Positions 18,296 to 26,922 of a stretch of DNA of 64,000 nucleotides are shown here, piece after piece (within the stretch, counting starts at the first letter, position 1; the number at the start of each line of letters is the position of its first letter). Made by a program: the position numbers and the translations under genes. This DNA is from Avichristensenella sp031550535 (lineage in GTDB: Bacteria; Bacillota; Clostridia; Christensenellales; Aristaeellaceae), in contig JAVBOM010000017.1 in NCBI GenBank assembly GCA_031550535.1, positions 56,239 to 120,238 on the forward strand, in the 5' to 3' direction. A model generated the notes under the pieces. That model was not told where the DNA came from, searched no databases, and saw only the letters and a program-made list of their open reading frames with translations.

Positions 18296-19174
18296 TCATA
18301 ATAATAAGTGGCTTTTGCGATATTCGGACGGGGAGACCCCGTAAACCCGCTTGAAAAGCCGCACAAAGTACTGCTGGCCGCTGATGCCCACCGCCGCCGC
18401 GATGTCCGGCAGGCTGTCGTCCGTGGATGTAAGCAACGCCCGCGCGGTGCGCATGCGCGCATCCCGAAGGCATTCGTTCACGGTTTTGCCCGCGTGCCGC
18501 TGGAACAGGCGGTGCAGGTAGGACGGATGCACGTGCAGCGCCTCCGCGATCCTCAGCGCGGTGACAGGCTCCGCGTAGTGCTCCCCGATGTAGCGCAGCG
18601 CGGCGGCCACGTGCGGGTTGTTCACTGGCGAAGCGTCCGCGCCCTCCACGGACTGGCGGCCGTGCGCGATGGTCAGAAGGAGCGCCGCCAGCAGGTGCGG
18701 CGATGTGCGCGGCGCGGGCGCGCTGGCCCCCAGGCGGACGATTTGCTTCAGCAGCGCGTGTACGGCACCCTCCGGGTCGTCCAGCGCGAGGTGGGGGACG
18801 GGGTGGTCAAGCATCGCGGCCATGGCGGCGCTCTGCCCGTAGAGCTGCCCCAGCGAAGGGCATCCCGCGTTTGCGGAAGGAATCAGGTCAAACTCCGCGT
18901 TCATCATGGCGCACGGCGTATCCGGCAGCAGCACGAGATGGTGGGCGACGAACGCGTCCAGCCAGATGAACTGCCCGCGCCGGAGTGTCACCGCGACGCC
19001 GGGATGCACGATGACCCGCGCCTCGCCGTCCACGACGTACATGATCTCGCTGACCGAGTGCAGGTGCGAGTTCTCGTGCCGCGTGGTGCGCGGCATGTCG
19101 GCGCGGTCGTAGTAGGCGCGCAGGACGGGGATGTACGGGTCCGTGCGGTATGCGTAGGAGAAAATCGAGTTCAC
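18296..19174 (-). CDS. AraC-family transcription regulator
   Basis: A 292-residue regulator. Residues ~10-100 form an AraC-type cupin (HLHSVSEIMYVVDGEARVIV ... GQFIWLDAFVAHHLVLLP) and residues ~190-290 carry the two-helix-turn-helix domain (IAEALHVHPSYLHRLFQ ... AAAVGISGQQYFVRLFKRVYGVSPSEYR). The start is GTG, overlapping the upstream AraC stop as GTGA, which implies translational coupling. Downstream is melA, so it most likely senses the sugar released from an alpha-galactoside. Confidence 0.9.
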   Translation of the reverse strand: MNSIFSYAYRTDPYIPVLRAYYDRADMPRTTRHENSHLHSVSEIMYVVDGEARVIVHPGVAVTLRRGQFIWLDAFVAHHLVLLPDTPCAMMNAEFDLIPSANAGCPSLGQLYGQSAAMAAMLDHPVPHLALDDPEGAVHALLKQIVRLGASAPAPRTSPHLLAALLLTIAHGRQSVEGADASPVNNPHVAAALRYIGEHYAEPVTALRIAEALHVHPSYLHRLFQRHAGKTVNECLRDARMRTARALLTSTDDSLPDIAAAVGISGQQYFVRLFKRVYGVSPSEYRKSHLLL

Positions 19175-20073
19175 GGCAGGTTCCCCTCTTCCAGGCCCTT
19201 CAGGTACGCCTCCGTCGTCACCGCCGAGTAGTAATGGCGCTTCACCTGCGCGTAGTCGCACGTCACGTTGTACTGGGCGCGGTACGCCTGGGGCGTGACG
19301 CCTGTATACTGCTTGAACGCGCGGCTGAAATACTCCCGCGTCGCCATGCCGACCGCGTCCGCGATGGCCGTGACGGGCTGGTCGGTGGAGCCGAGCAGTT
19401 GCTTGGCCTTCTCCATGCGCAGGGCGGTCAGCGCCTCGTTCACGCGCTGCCCTGTCTCCTCGCGGAACAGGCGGTGCAGGTGGCCGGCGTGGATGCCCAC
19501 ATGGTCCGCGATGTCCCGCGCGGTGATGCCGGTCATGTACCGCTCCGCCAGAAAACGGAGCGCGCGCCGCACGTGGCGGCTGCCTGTATCCGCCGCGCGG
19601 TCCTCGTTTTGCGCCGCCTCCGCGAGCAGCAACACGGTGTGGGTGAGGAGAAGGGACAGCGCGTCGTCACGATCCGGTTCCGGGAGCGCGAAAAGCCCCA
19701 CCTGACAGGCGAGCGCACCGGCGATCAGCCCTTCGGCGTCGCCAAGCGGAACGGCCGCCGCATGCAGCGCGCAAAGGCGCGCGAACGCGGGCGACGCGCG
19801 GCGCAGGGCGACAAACGACAGCCCGGGCACGCGCGCGGCGTGGCACGCGATGTCGTGCGTCCGGACATGCGCGCCGGGCGCGGGTTCCAGGGTGAACCGC
19901 GCGTCGCCGTTGAGCAGCAGCATGCGCTCCCCCCGGACCGCGAACGAGATGCCATCGTCCAGGGAGACAAGGCACTCGCCGCGTGTCGCCGTGACCAGCC
20001 GGAGGGCGACGCGGCTATCGGACTGTGCGGGGGCAAACTGCTCGCCGCCCGCCTGAAGCGTTTCCGAAAACAC
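19171..20073 (-). CDS. AraC-family transcription regulator
   Basis: A 300-residue regulator with a divergent N-terminal sensor domain and a normal AraC DNA-binding domain (IADHVGIHAGHLHRLFREETG ... VGMATREYFSRAFKQYTGVTPQAYR). I choose the GTG at 20073 because AGGAGG stands five bases before it; the longer ATG frame starts beyond the probable promoter. It overlaps the second AraC gene by four bases. Two AraC genes in tandem before one hydrolase is unusual; they are only distantly alike, so a recent duplication is unlikely. Confidence 0.85.
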   Translation of the reverse strand: MFSETLQAGGEQFAPAQSDSRVALRLVTATRGECLVSLDDGISFAVRGERMLLLNGDARFTLEPAPGAHVRTHDIACHAARVPGLSFVALRRASPAFARLCALHAAAVPLGDAEGLIAGALACQVGLFALPEPDRDDALSLLLTHTVLLLAEAAQNEDRAADTGSRHVRRALRFLAERYMTGITARDIADHVGIHAGHLHRLFREETGQRVNEALTALRMEKAKQLLGSTDQPVTAIADAVGMATREYFSRAFKQYTGVTPQAYRAQYNVTCDYAQVKRHYYSAVTTEAYLKGLEEGNLP

Positions 20074-20230
20074 AATTGCCTCCTGCGTTTTTGAGTATAC
20101 AAGGTTTATCGCGCCCAACAAAGAGACGGAAGGCGACAATCGCCCCGTCCGCATGCATTATTGTAACATAGGTTTTGTATGGATGCACGAAGGGATAATC
20201 GGTCTGGCAGACCTGATCTTCGTCCAGGAC

Positions 20231-20574
20231 GGCGGCGCGGATTCGGAGAATCGGGCGCCATGAAGAGCCCGGAGGAAGCGCCGCCAACACCGAAGGGAAG
20301 CGCGCCCAGTGGGCGATGAAGCGAGGCGAAGGTTCGCCCCGGCACAAAACCGGAGCCGAGCGCCCGCTGCACCGGAAGGGAGCGCCCGCTGTGCGGGATA
20401 AAGCGACCTGGAGGTGCCCTGCGGCACAGAGCGATGGGCGCGAAGGCGCACAGCGCGACAATGCCGAGGTGCGCGATGGGCGCGGATGCGGCTAGTGCGA
20501 CAATACCAGGGTGCGTGATCGACCCAAGGGCGAGCACGACAATGCCGAGGGGCCTCCGCCAGGAATCCCTACCT
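20231..20574 (-). repeat. Long composite form of the dispersed element, copy 3
   Basis: The ends match the short element (GGCGGCGCGGATTCGGAGAA... at one side, AGGAATCCCTACCTC at the other), but about 285 bases lie between the two hairpins. The inner part contains tandem modules of about 45 bp built on GCGACAATGCCGAGG and GCGATGGGCGC, also found at 38635-38720 and 44300-44500. It interrupts the remnant gene to its right. Confidence 0.7.
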
Positions 20575-21315
20575 CTTCCACGTTCGACTGATCGATCACC
20601 GTTACCGCGACGCCCGTTTGTTCCGAGATCAGGCGAATCAGCGCGCCCGCCTGCCTGTAGTACAGCCGGTACACGCGCCAGGCATTGTCCAGGTCCGAAA
20701 GGACGCCCTCGCTCACGTTGACATCCTCCCCGTCTGTGGCAAAGTGGCGATAGTTCAGCGGGCCGTAGACCTTCAGCGCCGACTGCCGCGCGTAGGGTTC
20801 GATGCGCGCGATCCTGGTATCGGATGGAGGTGACAGTGCGCAGCCCGCCGAGGTTCCGGTGAAAGTACTCGTTCGGGATGCCCTCGCCGTCCAGTCGGGG
20901 CGCATCGCCTGTTTTGTAGAAAATCTTCCCCTCAACCAGCGAGGATTTGATCTCGAACGCCACCACCAGGGGCATCCCGGCGGCAAGGGCGGCTAGAAAG
21001 AAGATTATGACAGACCAGAGGCTGTTTCAAAAAGCTAAATCATGCAAACCGGGCGTCTTTTCCGACATCTCAGCGTCGTTTTCCGCTCAGCGTAGCGCTG
21101 CTACATCTCGCTCCAACTCCTTGATCTGCCGAAAAATCCACTCCGGCCTGCACGATTTCCATTTTTGAAACATGCCCTGGAGCGTTTTGTCCAGGCCATG
21201 GTCTGGTCCCGGCATGTGGCCCAGCTCAAAGGGAAGCAATTTTGAAAAGAAGGGAACCGGCACGGCGCACCAGATGCCCAGCAGGACGACGACGATCATC
21301 AGCAGCTTATGAAGG
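20575..21315 (-). pseudogene. Decayed membrane-anchored protein, multiply interrupted
   Basis: Pieces of one apparent coding region can be followed on the minus strand. A first hydrophobic segment (IVVVLLGIWCAVPVPFFSKLLPFELGHMPGPDHGLDK) is cut by the 150-bp inverted-repeat insertion at 21023-21172. A second piece follows, with a membrane helix (SVIIFFLAALAAGMPLVVAF) and ectodomain (GKIFYKTGDAPRLDGEGIPN). The frame shifts near 20811-20820 in a GCGCGC run and continues as YGPLNYRHFATDGEDVNVSE to VIDQSNVEE, where the long repeat begins. A further open piece past the repeat (DEDQVCQTDYPFVHPYKTY) may be its end. The family is not recognised. Confidence 0.6.
21023..21172. mobile_element. MITE-like 150-bp element with 11-bp terminal inverted repeats
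   Basis: Perfect terminal inverted repeats TGTTTCAAAAA ... TTTTTGAAACA bound 150 bases without coding capacity. The repeats can be extended imperfectly (GGC-TGTTTCAAAAA against GGCATGTTTCAAAAA). I see no clear target-site duplication. It interrupts the remnant gene described around it. Confidence 0.65.
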
Positions 21316-21372
21316 TAGGGATTCCTGTCGGAATCCCTTTATGGCGGCCGATTTTCCAAATCAGCGCCGCCG
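21314..21372 (+). repeat. Two-hairpin dispersed element, copy 4
   Basis: GGTAGGGATTCC-TGTC-GGAATCCC, then ATGGCGGCCGATTTTCCAAA and TCAGCGCCGCC. It lies between the remnant gene and the SIS gene. Confidence 0.85.
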
Positions 21373-21468
21373 TCGATGAAGCTGTCCGCGCGCATCTGCC
21401 GTATCATGGCCCTGCGGAATCCCGCGCCGGCTTTGAATAACGGCCTGTTTTCTTCTGTTTTTCAGTGC

Positions 21469-22497
21469 TCACCGGGGTTCGGCTGCCTCCGCGCTATCCG
21501 GGTCCAGACCGAGCGCGAGCGCCTTGTAGTACGCCGCCGTCTGGCAGAGCGGCAGGAAGGCAAGCGCGTGCGCCTCGGGGCTGATCGCCCCGCTGAGCGT
21601 GACCTGCCACACGCCGTCCGTGGGCGGAAAGGGCTGCGGCGCGAACGCGACGGCTATCGCGCCCCCGCGCGCTAGGTCGCTCATCACAGCAATTTCCTGT
21701 CCCTTGGGTTCGGCTGTGAAGGCCCCCAGCACCAGCGTTTTCGCCCCCGCGAGCGCGGCGGGGCCATGCCGTGTGTCTAGAACGCCGTATTGACCGCCCG
21801 GTAGCCGCGCGGCCCGCTGGAAGGCGGATACACACACCTCGGCAAGGCCCGCCGCGTGATGGCCGGCCAGCGCGATCACCCGGTCCCACGGCGAGGCCGC
21901 GAGTGCCTTCGCGACCGGCTCCACATGCCGGAGGTATACGCCGCTGGAAGCGGCCAGACGACGGAAATCGTCCGTTTCTGGTTCGCCGGCCAGGGCGCGG
22001 ACAATCGCCACGCCAGCGGCGTACAGGTTGCCAGCGCCGCAGATCCGGCAGGCGCTCTCGTCAGATGCCCAGGGCAGCGCGAACACCGTGTCGGACCGGG
22101 CGGCAAGCGGCGTATTTTGCGCGCAGATCACGGAAATGGCGTAGACGCCGTACCCGCCTTCCAGCGATGCGCGCACCGCGCTTTCCGCCTCGCCGCGCCT
22201 GCCCGCGCGCGAAAAGGCGATAACCAGCGCGCCGCGCAGCAGGGCCGCGTACCGGCCGTGGTGCAGCCAAAGATCGCCCGCGCCGACAGCGGCAACGGGG
22301 ACGGGAAGCGCGAGCGACGCCACCGCGGCCACGGCCTTGGCGACGGAGAAGCTGGGACCGCCGCCCGTGAAAACCACCCGCTCATACGCGAACCGGCGTG
22401 CCGCGATCCGCAGCGCCGGAAGGCCCGCGTCCATCAGGTCCATGGTATTTTCAAGGGCCTCAAACTGCGTGTGGATCGCCTGGATCGTTCGCTTCAT
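21469..22497 (-). CDS. SIS-domain phosphosugar isomerase/deaminase
   Basis: A 342-residue protein with two SIS folds, like AgaS, FrlB and the isomerase half of GlmS. The first phosphosugar loop is FTGGGPSFSVAKA (43-55) with the Ser-rich FSRAGRRGEAESAV after it; the second fold contains ALAGHHAAGLAEVC and the conserved segment YGVLDTRHGPAAL. It probably removes an amine from, or isomerises, a phosphorylated amino or keto sugar. It lies downstream on the same strand from a sugar kinase and an aldolase, but a 240-base gap separates it from the kinase gene. Confidence 0.82.
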   Translation of the reverse strand: MKRTIQAIHTQFEALENTMDLMDAGLPALRIAARRFAYERVVFTGGGPSFSVAKAVAAVASLALPVPVAAVGAGDLWLHHGRYAALLRGALVIAFSRAGRRGEAESAVRASLEGGYGVYAISVICAQNTPLAARSDTVFALPWASDESACRICGAGNLYAAGVAIVRALAGEPETDDFRRLAASSGVYLRHVEPVAKALAASPWDRVIALAGHHAAGLAEVCVSAFQRAARLPGGQYGVLDTRHGPAALAGAKTLVLGAFTAEPKGQEIAVMSDLARGGAIAVAFAPQPFPPTDGVWQVTLSGAISPEAHALAFLPLCQTAAYYKALALGLDPDSAEAAEPR

Positions 22498-22737
22498 CCG
22501 TGTGGCCTCGCTTTCTGATGTGGGTGGGTATCGCTACCGGCGGAAGGTTGCCCGTCACCGCGTTCGGGCGAGCGAAGCGCGTGAACGCCCCCATGCGGAC
22601 ATGTCGACGGTCAGCGTCCGCTCACGCCCCGGGAATCGCGCGGAACAGCTCATCCGTGAGCCGGCAACCGTGAACGCACTCCGGTTCCTGTGCTTCCGCG
22701 CGTTGGACACTTGCTGTTTCATTTCATCATGCCTTTA

Positions 22738-24231
22738 TCATGTCATCATGTCCCTCAGCGACTCGTACAGGCGTCGGTAACGGGCGTAGCCCTCGTCGTA
22801 GCGCGGCCCATTCGCCGCGTCCGGCAGGTACGGCGGTTCCAGCGCCGTGAAGCGCCGCGCGGCCTCGTCAAAGTCAGGCAACAAGCCCGCGCCCACGCCG
22901 GCCAGCATCAGCGCGCCCTTGGCCGTGGCGAGGTCGCCGCCCGCCGGGCGGATGGGCCTCCCGGTCACGTCCGCCTTGATCCGCATCCAGACGGCACTCC
23001 TGGCCGCGCCGCCGACAGAGCGCATCTCGGAAATCGCGTCGCCCGGCGCGCCGGCGGCCTCGATGTTATGCCGGAGCGAGTACGCCACACCCTCCAGCGC
23101 GGCGCGGACGATGTGCCCGCGCGTCTTGGCGTAGTCCAGTCCGAAGAACACGCCCTTTGCGCCCGGGTTCCACAGCGGCGACCGCTCCCCGGCCATGTAG
23201 GGCAGGAAGATCAGCCCGTCCGCGCCAGGGGGCACGTCCGCCGCGAGCGCGTCCATCCCGGCAAAGCGGCCCTGGCCGTCCCCCGCGTGGTCTGTGGGGT
23301 AGAGCATCTCCGCGAGCCAGCGCATCACGCCGCCGCCGCCGACCGTGCCACCCTGCAACAGCCATCGCCCGGGCACGACATGGTGGCTGAGGATCATGCC
23401 GGGTGTGGGCGTGTAAGTGTCCGTGCAGATGCTGATGCCGCCCGCCTGGCCGCCCTGCTCCTGCGTCTGGCCGGGTTCCAGCACACCCGCGCCGAGCGTG
23501 CCGCAGGCGGCGTCCAGCCCGCCCGCCACCACTGGCGTGCCCGGCGCGAGGCCGGTTTCGCGCGCGGCAAGGGGGGACACCCCGCCAACAACCGCGCCGG
23601 ACGGTACGACGGGCGGCAGCCATGTGGGGTCGATGGGCAGGCGGGCGAGCATGTCCGCGTCCCAGGTGCCTTGGCGCACATCGTAGCACGCGTAGCCGTA
23701 TGCCTGCGAGACATCCTGCGTGCGCTCGCCGGTCAGGCGGTACACGACATAGCCGTTCGTGGACAGGAGCGTCCGGATGGCAGCCGCCCCAGGCACGTGC
23801 GCCCGGCACCACATGGCCTTGGGCAGCGCGTAGTTAGGGTGGATGGGGTTGCCGGACAGGCGCAGCACCTCGTCGTCCGTCACGACCTTCCGGATCGCCC
23901 GGCACTCGTCCACGGCGCGCGTGTCGTACCACAGCGGCGTATTGCATAGCACGCGGCCCTGCCCATCCAGGGCGACGGAGGCCCAGCTATACCCATCCAC
24001 GCCGATTGCGCCGATGTCGCTCGCAGCGATGCCGGCCTCGCGGAACAAACCCGGCAAATGCGCGCAAATTGCTGTCCACCAGTCGTCCGGGTTCTGCTCC
24101 GCCCAGCCGGGCCGGGGCACATGGGTGGGGTAGGCCCCCGTGGCGCTGGCCATGATCCGCCCGTCCGTTCGGGCGATGGCCATCTTGAGCGCGGAGGAGC
24201 CGATATCGATGCCCAACAGGAACTCTTTCAT
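22738..24231 (-). CDS. FGGY-family sugar kinase (xylulokinase-like)
   Basis: A 497-residue kinase of the FGGY family. The N-terminal phosphate loop is LGIDIGSSALKMA (6-18), the catalytic aspartate lies in GAIGVDGYSWASV or the later VAGGLDAACGTLG, and the C-terminal adenosine block reads EMRSVGGAARSAVWMRIKAD and GGDLATAKGAL. The substrate is a ketose or polyol; xylulokinase is the nearest general type. The start at 24231 fits the usual MKEFLLGIDIG beginning. It follows the aldolase gene by 14 bases, forming an operon with it. Confidence 0.88.
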   Translation of the reverse strand: MKEFLLGIDIGSSALKMAIARTDGRIMASATGAYPTHVPRPGWAEQNPDDWWTAICAHLPGLFREAGIAASDIGAIGVDGYSWASVALDGQGRVLCNTPLWYDTRAVDECRAIRKVVTDDEVLRLSGNPIHPNYALPKAMWCRAHVPGAAAIRTLLSTNGYVVYRLTGERTQDVSQAYGYACYDVRQGTWDADMLARLPIDPTWLPPVVPSGAVVGGVSPLAARETGLAPGTPVVAGGLDAACGTLGAGVLEPGQTQEQGGQAGGISICTDTYTPTPGMILSHHVVPGRWLLQGGTVGGGGVMRWLAEMLYPTDHAGDGQGRFAGMDALAADVPPGADGLIFLPYMAGERSPLWNPGAKGVFFGLDYAKTRGHIVRAALEGVAYSLRHNIEAAGAPGDAISEMRSVGGAARSAVWMRIKADVTGRPIRPAGGDLATAKGALMLAGVGAGLLPDFDEAARRFTALEPPYLPDAANGPRYDEGYARYRRLYESLRDMMT

Positions 24232-24245
24232 ACGCTCATCCGCCT

Positions 24246-25094
24246 TTACGCCCTGCCCTCGCACCCGAGCGCGGCCATCCAGCCCGCCACCAGCGACCCG
24301 ACACGCGCGCGGCCTACCTTGCCGTACGCTTTCGGGTCGGTGATGTCCGGCGCTTCGGCAAAGGCGGCGCACACGCCTTCCGTATAGGCGATGCGCAGCT
24401 CGGTGGCGAAGTTCACCTTGCATATCCCGCGCGCGACGCACGCCCGCACGTCCTCCGCCGTCAGCCCGGACGCGCCGTGCAGCACGAGCGGGACATCCAC
24501 GGCCGCGCGGATTTGCGCCAGCCGGTCGATATCCAGCCGGGGCTTCACCGCGTACACGCCGTGCGCCGTGCCGATCGCGACCGCGAGCGACGCGATGCCG
24601 GTATGCCGCACAAAATCGGCGGCGTCGCCGGGATCGGTGTACGCGTTGCCCTCGGCGACATGGTCATCCTCCTTGCCGCCGACCTTCCCAAGCTCCGCCT
24701 CCACCGGGATGCCGCGCGCCCGCGCCATTTCCATAACGCGCCGCGCGAGCGCGATGTTCTCCTCATACGGTTTCGTGGAGCCATCAATCATGACGGACGT
24801 GTATCCGGCCTCAACCGCCCGCGCGGCCAGATCGAAGGTATCCCCGTGATCCAGGTGCACGGCGACGGGAACCGACACCCCGTCCGCGAGCGCCCCGGCG
24901 ATGGCCCGGTAGAGCGCCAGACTGCCGTAGCGCACCGTGGAAGGCGTGGTTTGCAGGATGACAGGCGACCGCGCCGCCTCGGCGGCGGCGACAATCGCCT
25001 GTGCCATCTCCATGTTTTCCATATTAAACGCACCGACAGCATACCCGCCCCTTTGCGCGTCCCTGAGCATTTGTTCCGTCGTGACCAGCGGCAT
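24246..25094 (-). CDS. Class II fructose/tagatose-bisphosphate aldolase
   Basis: A 282-residue zinc aldolase of the FbaA/GatY/KbaY type, cleaving a ketose-1,6-bisphosphate to DHAP and glyceraldehyde-3-phosphate. Catalytic and zinc residues are present: D82/H83 in HLDHGD (80-85), E135 in EAELGKVGG, H178 in GTAHGVY and H206 in LHGASG. The EAELGKVGGKEDD motif is typical of tagatose-bisphosphate aldolases. GGAGG precedes the ATG. With the FGGY kinase and the SIS protein this suggests a route from an amino sugar or hexitol through tagatose- or fructose-bisphosphate. Confidence 0.9.
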   Translation of the reverse strand: MPLVTTEQMLRDAQRGGYAVGAFNMENMEMAQAIVAAAEAARSPVILQTTPSTVRYGSLALYRAIAGALADGVSVPVAVHLDHGDTFDLAARAVEAGYTSVMIDGSTKPYEENIALARRVMEMARARGIPVEAELGKVGGKEDDHVAEGNAYTDPGDAADFVRHTGIASLAVAIGTAHGVYAVKPRLDIDRLAQIRAAVDVPLVLHGASGLTAEDVRACVARGICKVNFATELRIAYTEGVCAAFAEAPDITDPKAYGKVGRARVGSLVAGWMAALGCEGRA

Positions 25095-25214
25095 GGCGTT
25101 CCTCCATATTATAGCTTTGTATATACCATCATAAGGCGTGCCGCCGCGCCGCGCAAGGGGGAACCCGCTTTTTCGGCGGAATCGCGCGCGTGGGCGGCGT
25201 CCTTGGGCAAAATA

Positions 25215-25223
25215 TGCTATACT
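25215..25223 (+). promoter_or_regulatory. Extended -10 promoter for the epimerase gene
   Basis: TGC immediately before TATACT, 31 bases before the epimerase ATG. Confidence 0.5.
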
Positions 25224-25254
25224 GTGCGTGAAATTACACTGCGGAGGGACCGAT

Positions 25255-25947
25255 ATGCCGACAAAGCCCGCGTTTGCCATTTCCATGATGTGCATGGATT
25301 TTCTGAACCTGCGCCCCCAGATGGAGACGCTGAACCGCCGCGCCCAGTTGTACCATGTGGACATCATGGACGGGCATTTCGCACCGAATATCACGCTGTC
25401 GCCGGACTTCATCCGGGCCGTATCGGGGGCGGCGGCATTGCCCATCGACGCGCACCTGATGACGACGGATCCGAACCAGTGGATTGATCAAGTTGCGGAG
25501 GCCGGCGCTAGGATCATCTCCCCCCACGCCGAGACGATCAACGCCAACGCGTTCCGTACGCTGAACCGCATCCGCGCGCTGGGCTGCCAGGAGGGGATCA
25601 CGCTGAACCCCGCGACGCCGCTGTCGGCCATTGAGCACTACATCGACCGGCTGGATTTGCTGACCATCATGACCGTGGATGTCGGCTTTTCCGGCCAGCC
25701 GTTCATCGAGCAGATGCTGCGCAAGATCGAGCGCGCGCGGGAATTGAAGGAAAAGCACGGCTACCGCTACCGGATTCAGGTGGACGGCTGCTGCAATGCC
25801 GGGACGTTCGCGCGCCTCTGGGACGCGGGCACGGAGGTTTTTGTGATGGGCACAACCGGGCTGTTCAGCCTGGTCGCGGACACGGACCGCGCGTATGACA
25901 AGATGCTGGCGGGGTTTGGGGAGGCGACCGGCACAAGTCCGGTGTAA
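25255..25947 (+). CDS. alsE: D-allulose-6-phosphate 3-epimerase (AlsE-like)
   Basis: A 230-residue TIM-barrel epimerase that closely follows E. coli AlsE in length and sequence pattern: SMMCMD at the start, FHxDIMDGH-type HVDIMDGHFAPNITLSP (34-50), PIDAHLM (63-69), MTVDVGFSGQPFI, VDGCCNAGT and GTTGLF. Metal ligands would be H34, D36, H67 and the Asp of QVDGCC. It interconverts D-allulose-6-phosphate and D-fructose-6-phosphate. GGAGGGA lies before the ATG at 25255. It diverges from the aldolase operon, with which it could share substrates. Confidence 0.9.
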   Translation: MPTKPAFAISMMCMDFLNLRPQMETLNRRAQLYHVDIMDGHFAPNITLSPDFIRAVSGAAALPIDAHLMTTDPNQWIDQVAEAGARIISPHAETINANAFRTLNRIRALGCQEGITLNPATPLSAIEHYIDRLDLLTIMTVDVGFSGQPFIEQMLRKIERARELKEKHGYRYRIQVDGCCNAGTFARLWDAGTEVFVMGTTGLFSLVADTDRAYDKMLAGFGEATGTSPV

Positions 25948-26086
25948 GGGTCTGCTCCGAGTCGTTTTGTAGGGCGGCGATAGCGATGCCCGGCGTTCGT
26001 CATGCTGTGCAATTTGCACGGACCGGCGCACCTGGTATGTGGTATACAGGGTGAAAAGACAGCCTTGGGCGGAAGGGGTGCTTCCA

Positions 26087-26770
26087 ATGGTGAGAATCGC
26101 GTATGTCCTGTGCTTTTACCAGTTGATGGTGTTTGTGTCCACGCTGATTGGCCGTGGGATGTTGGGGACCAACGCGGGCGTTGTGGTGGACCGGCGTACC
26201 GGGCGCAAGGTGCGAAACGCCACAAATGCCGAGGTATCGGCCTACAATCGCGCCCAGCGAAGAAGCACGCCCATCAAGCATACATACTGGACCGGCGCGA
26301 CGCTACTGGCGATATTGCTGACGTTGGTCGTGGGCAATTGGTATGACCCCGTTATCCGGTCTGTAGCGGAGACGAATATGTATACCGGCCGGGTGGGCTG
26401 GGGTTGGAATATGGGAACGGTCAACCTTGCCTCCAAATGGCCACAGCCTGTTAGGACGATCCTGCTGATTCTGGTGGTCGTGGGCATCGGCATCGTGACG
26501 TTCAAGGTCGGCGTTGCGCGCGTTACAGGGCAACATCAGGGGCTGTGCCGCTTTGTTTTCATCACCAATGTTGTCATGGCGCTGCTGGCAGCGGTCAGCA
26601 TCGTTATCGGCGATGCCCCCGTCGGTGTTCAGCCCTGGCAGTTCGTAAAAAGTCTGGGCGTGTTGACTGTCGTGCCGAATGCCATGCCGTACGTATTTGT
26701 CTTTCAGGCCGTGCTGACTGTTATCGTCCTAATCGCCATGCACGATGTCAGCATCAACACGCCGGTATGA
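26087..26770 (+). CDS. Integral membrane protein of unknown function
   Basis: A 227-residue protein with five hydrophobic helices (near residues 4-25, 70-90, 122-142, 153-175 and 200-220). A basic loop with VVDRRTGRKVRNATNAEVSAYNRAQRR lies after the first helix. No family is recognised. The start at 26087 follows GAAGGGG by eight bases. Intergenic DNA before it (25948-26086) shows nothing else. Confidence 0.65.
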   Translation: MVRIAYVLCFYQLMVFVSTLIGRGMLGTNAGVVVDRRTGRKVRNATNAEVSAYNRAQRRSTPIKHTYWTGATLLAILLTLVVGNWYDPVIRSVAETNMYTGRVGWGWNMGTVNLASKWPQPVRTILLILVVVGIGIVTFKVGVARVTGQHQGLCRFVFITNVVMALLAAVSIVIGDAPVGVQPWQFVKSLGVLTVVPNAMPYVFVFQAVLTVIVLIAMHDVSINTPV

Positions 26771-26848
26771 CGGGTGCGTCTCGCATCAAGAGCGCGGCTG
26801 ATTCTCTCTCCTTCCATTCTTTTCCTTGGAAAATACCTGGGAAAATCA

Positions 26849-26877
26849 TTGCTTTACTGTGACGAAAAGATTACAGT
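26849..26877 (+). promoter_or_regulatory. Possible promoter of the Cys/Ser-rich protein gene
   Basis: TTGCTT, 17 bases, TACAGT. It is followed by CCTAGG-AAGA-CCTAGG, a 16-base two-fold symmetric site at 26888-26903 that could bind a regulator. Confidence 0.4.
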
Positions 26878-26922
26878 TTTGTCAATCCTAGGAAGACCTA
26901 GGGAAAAATGGGAGGTGAATTC

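Noticed and set aside
20106..20970. A 289-codon minus-strand frame spanning the remnant gene and the long repeat
   Set aside because: It runs out of the remnant's true frame into repeat modules (ALGSITHPGIVALAA and similar), so it is an artefact of the repeat being open in many frames.
22498..22737. A 240-base gap between the SIS and FGGY kinase genes
   Set aside because: Searched for a small gene, tRNA or repeat copy. It has some GC-rich partial symmetry but nothing I can support.
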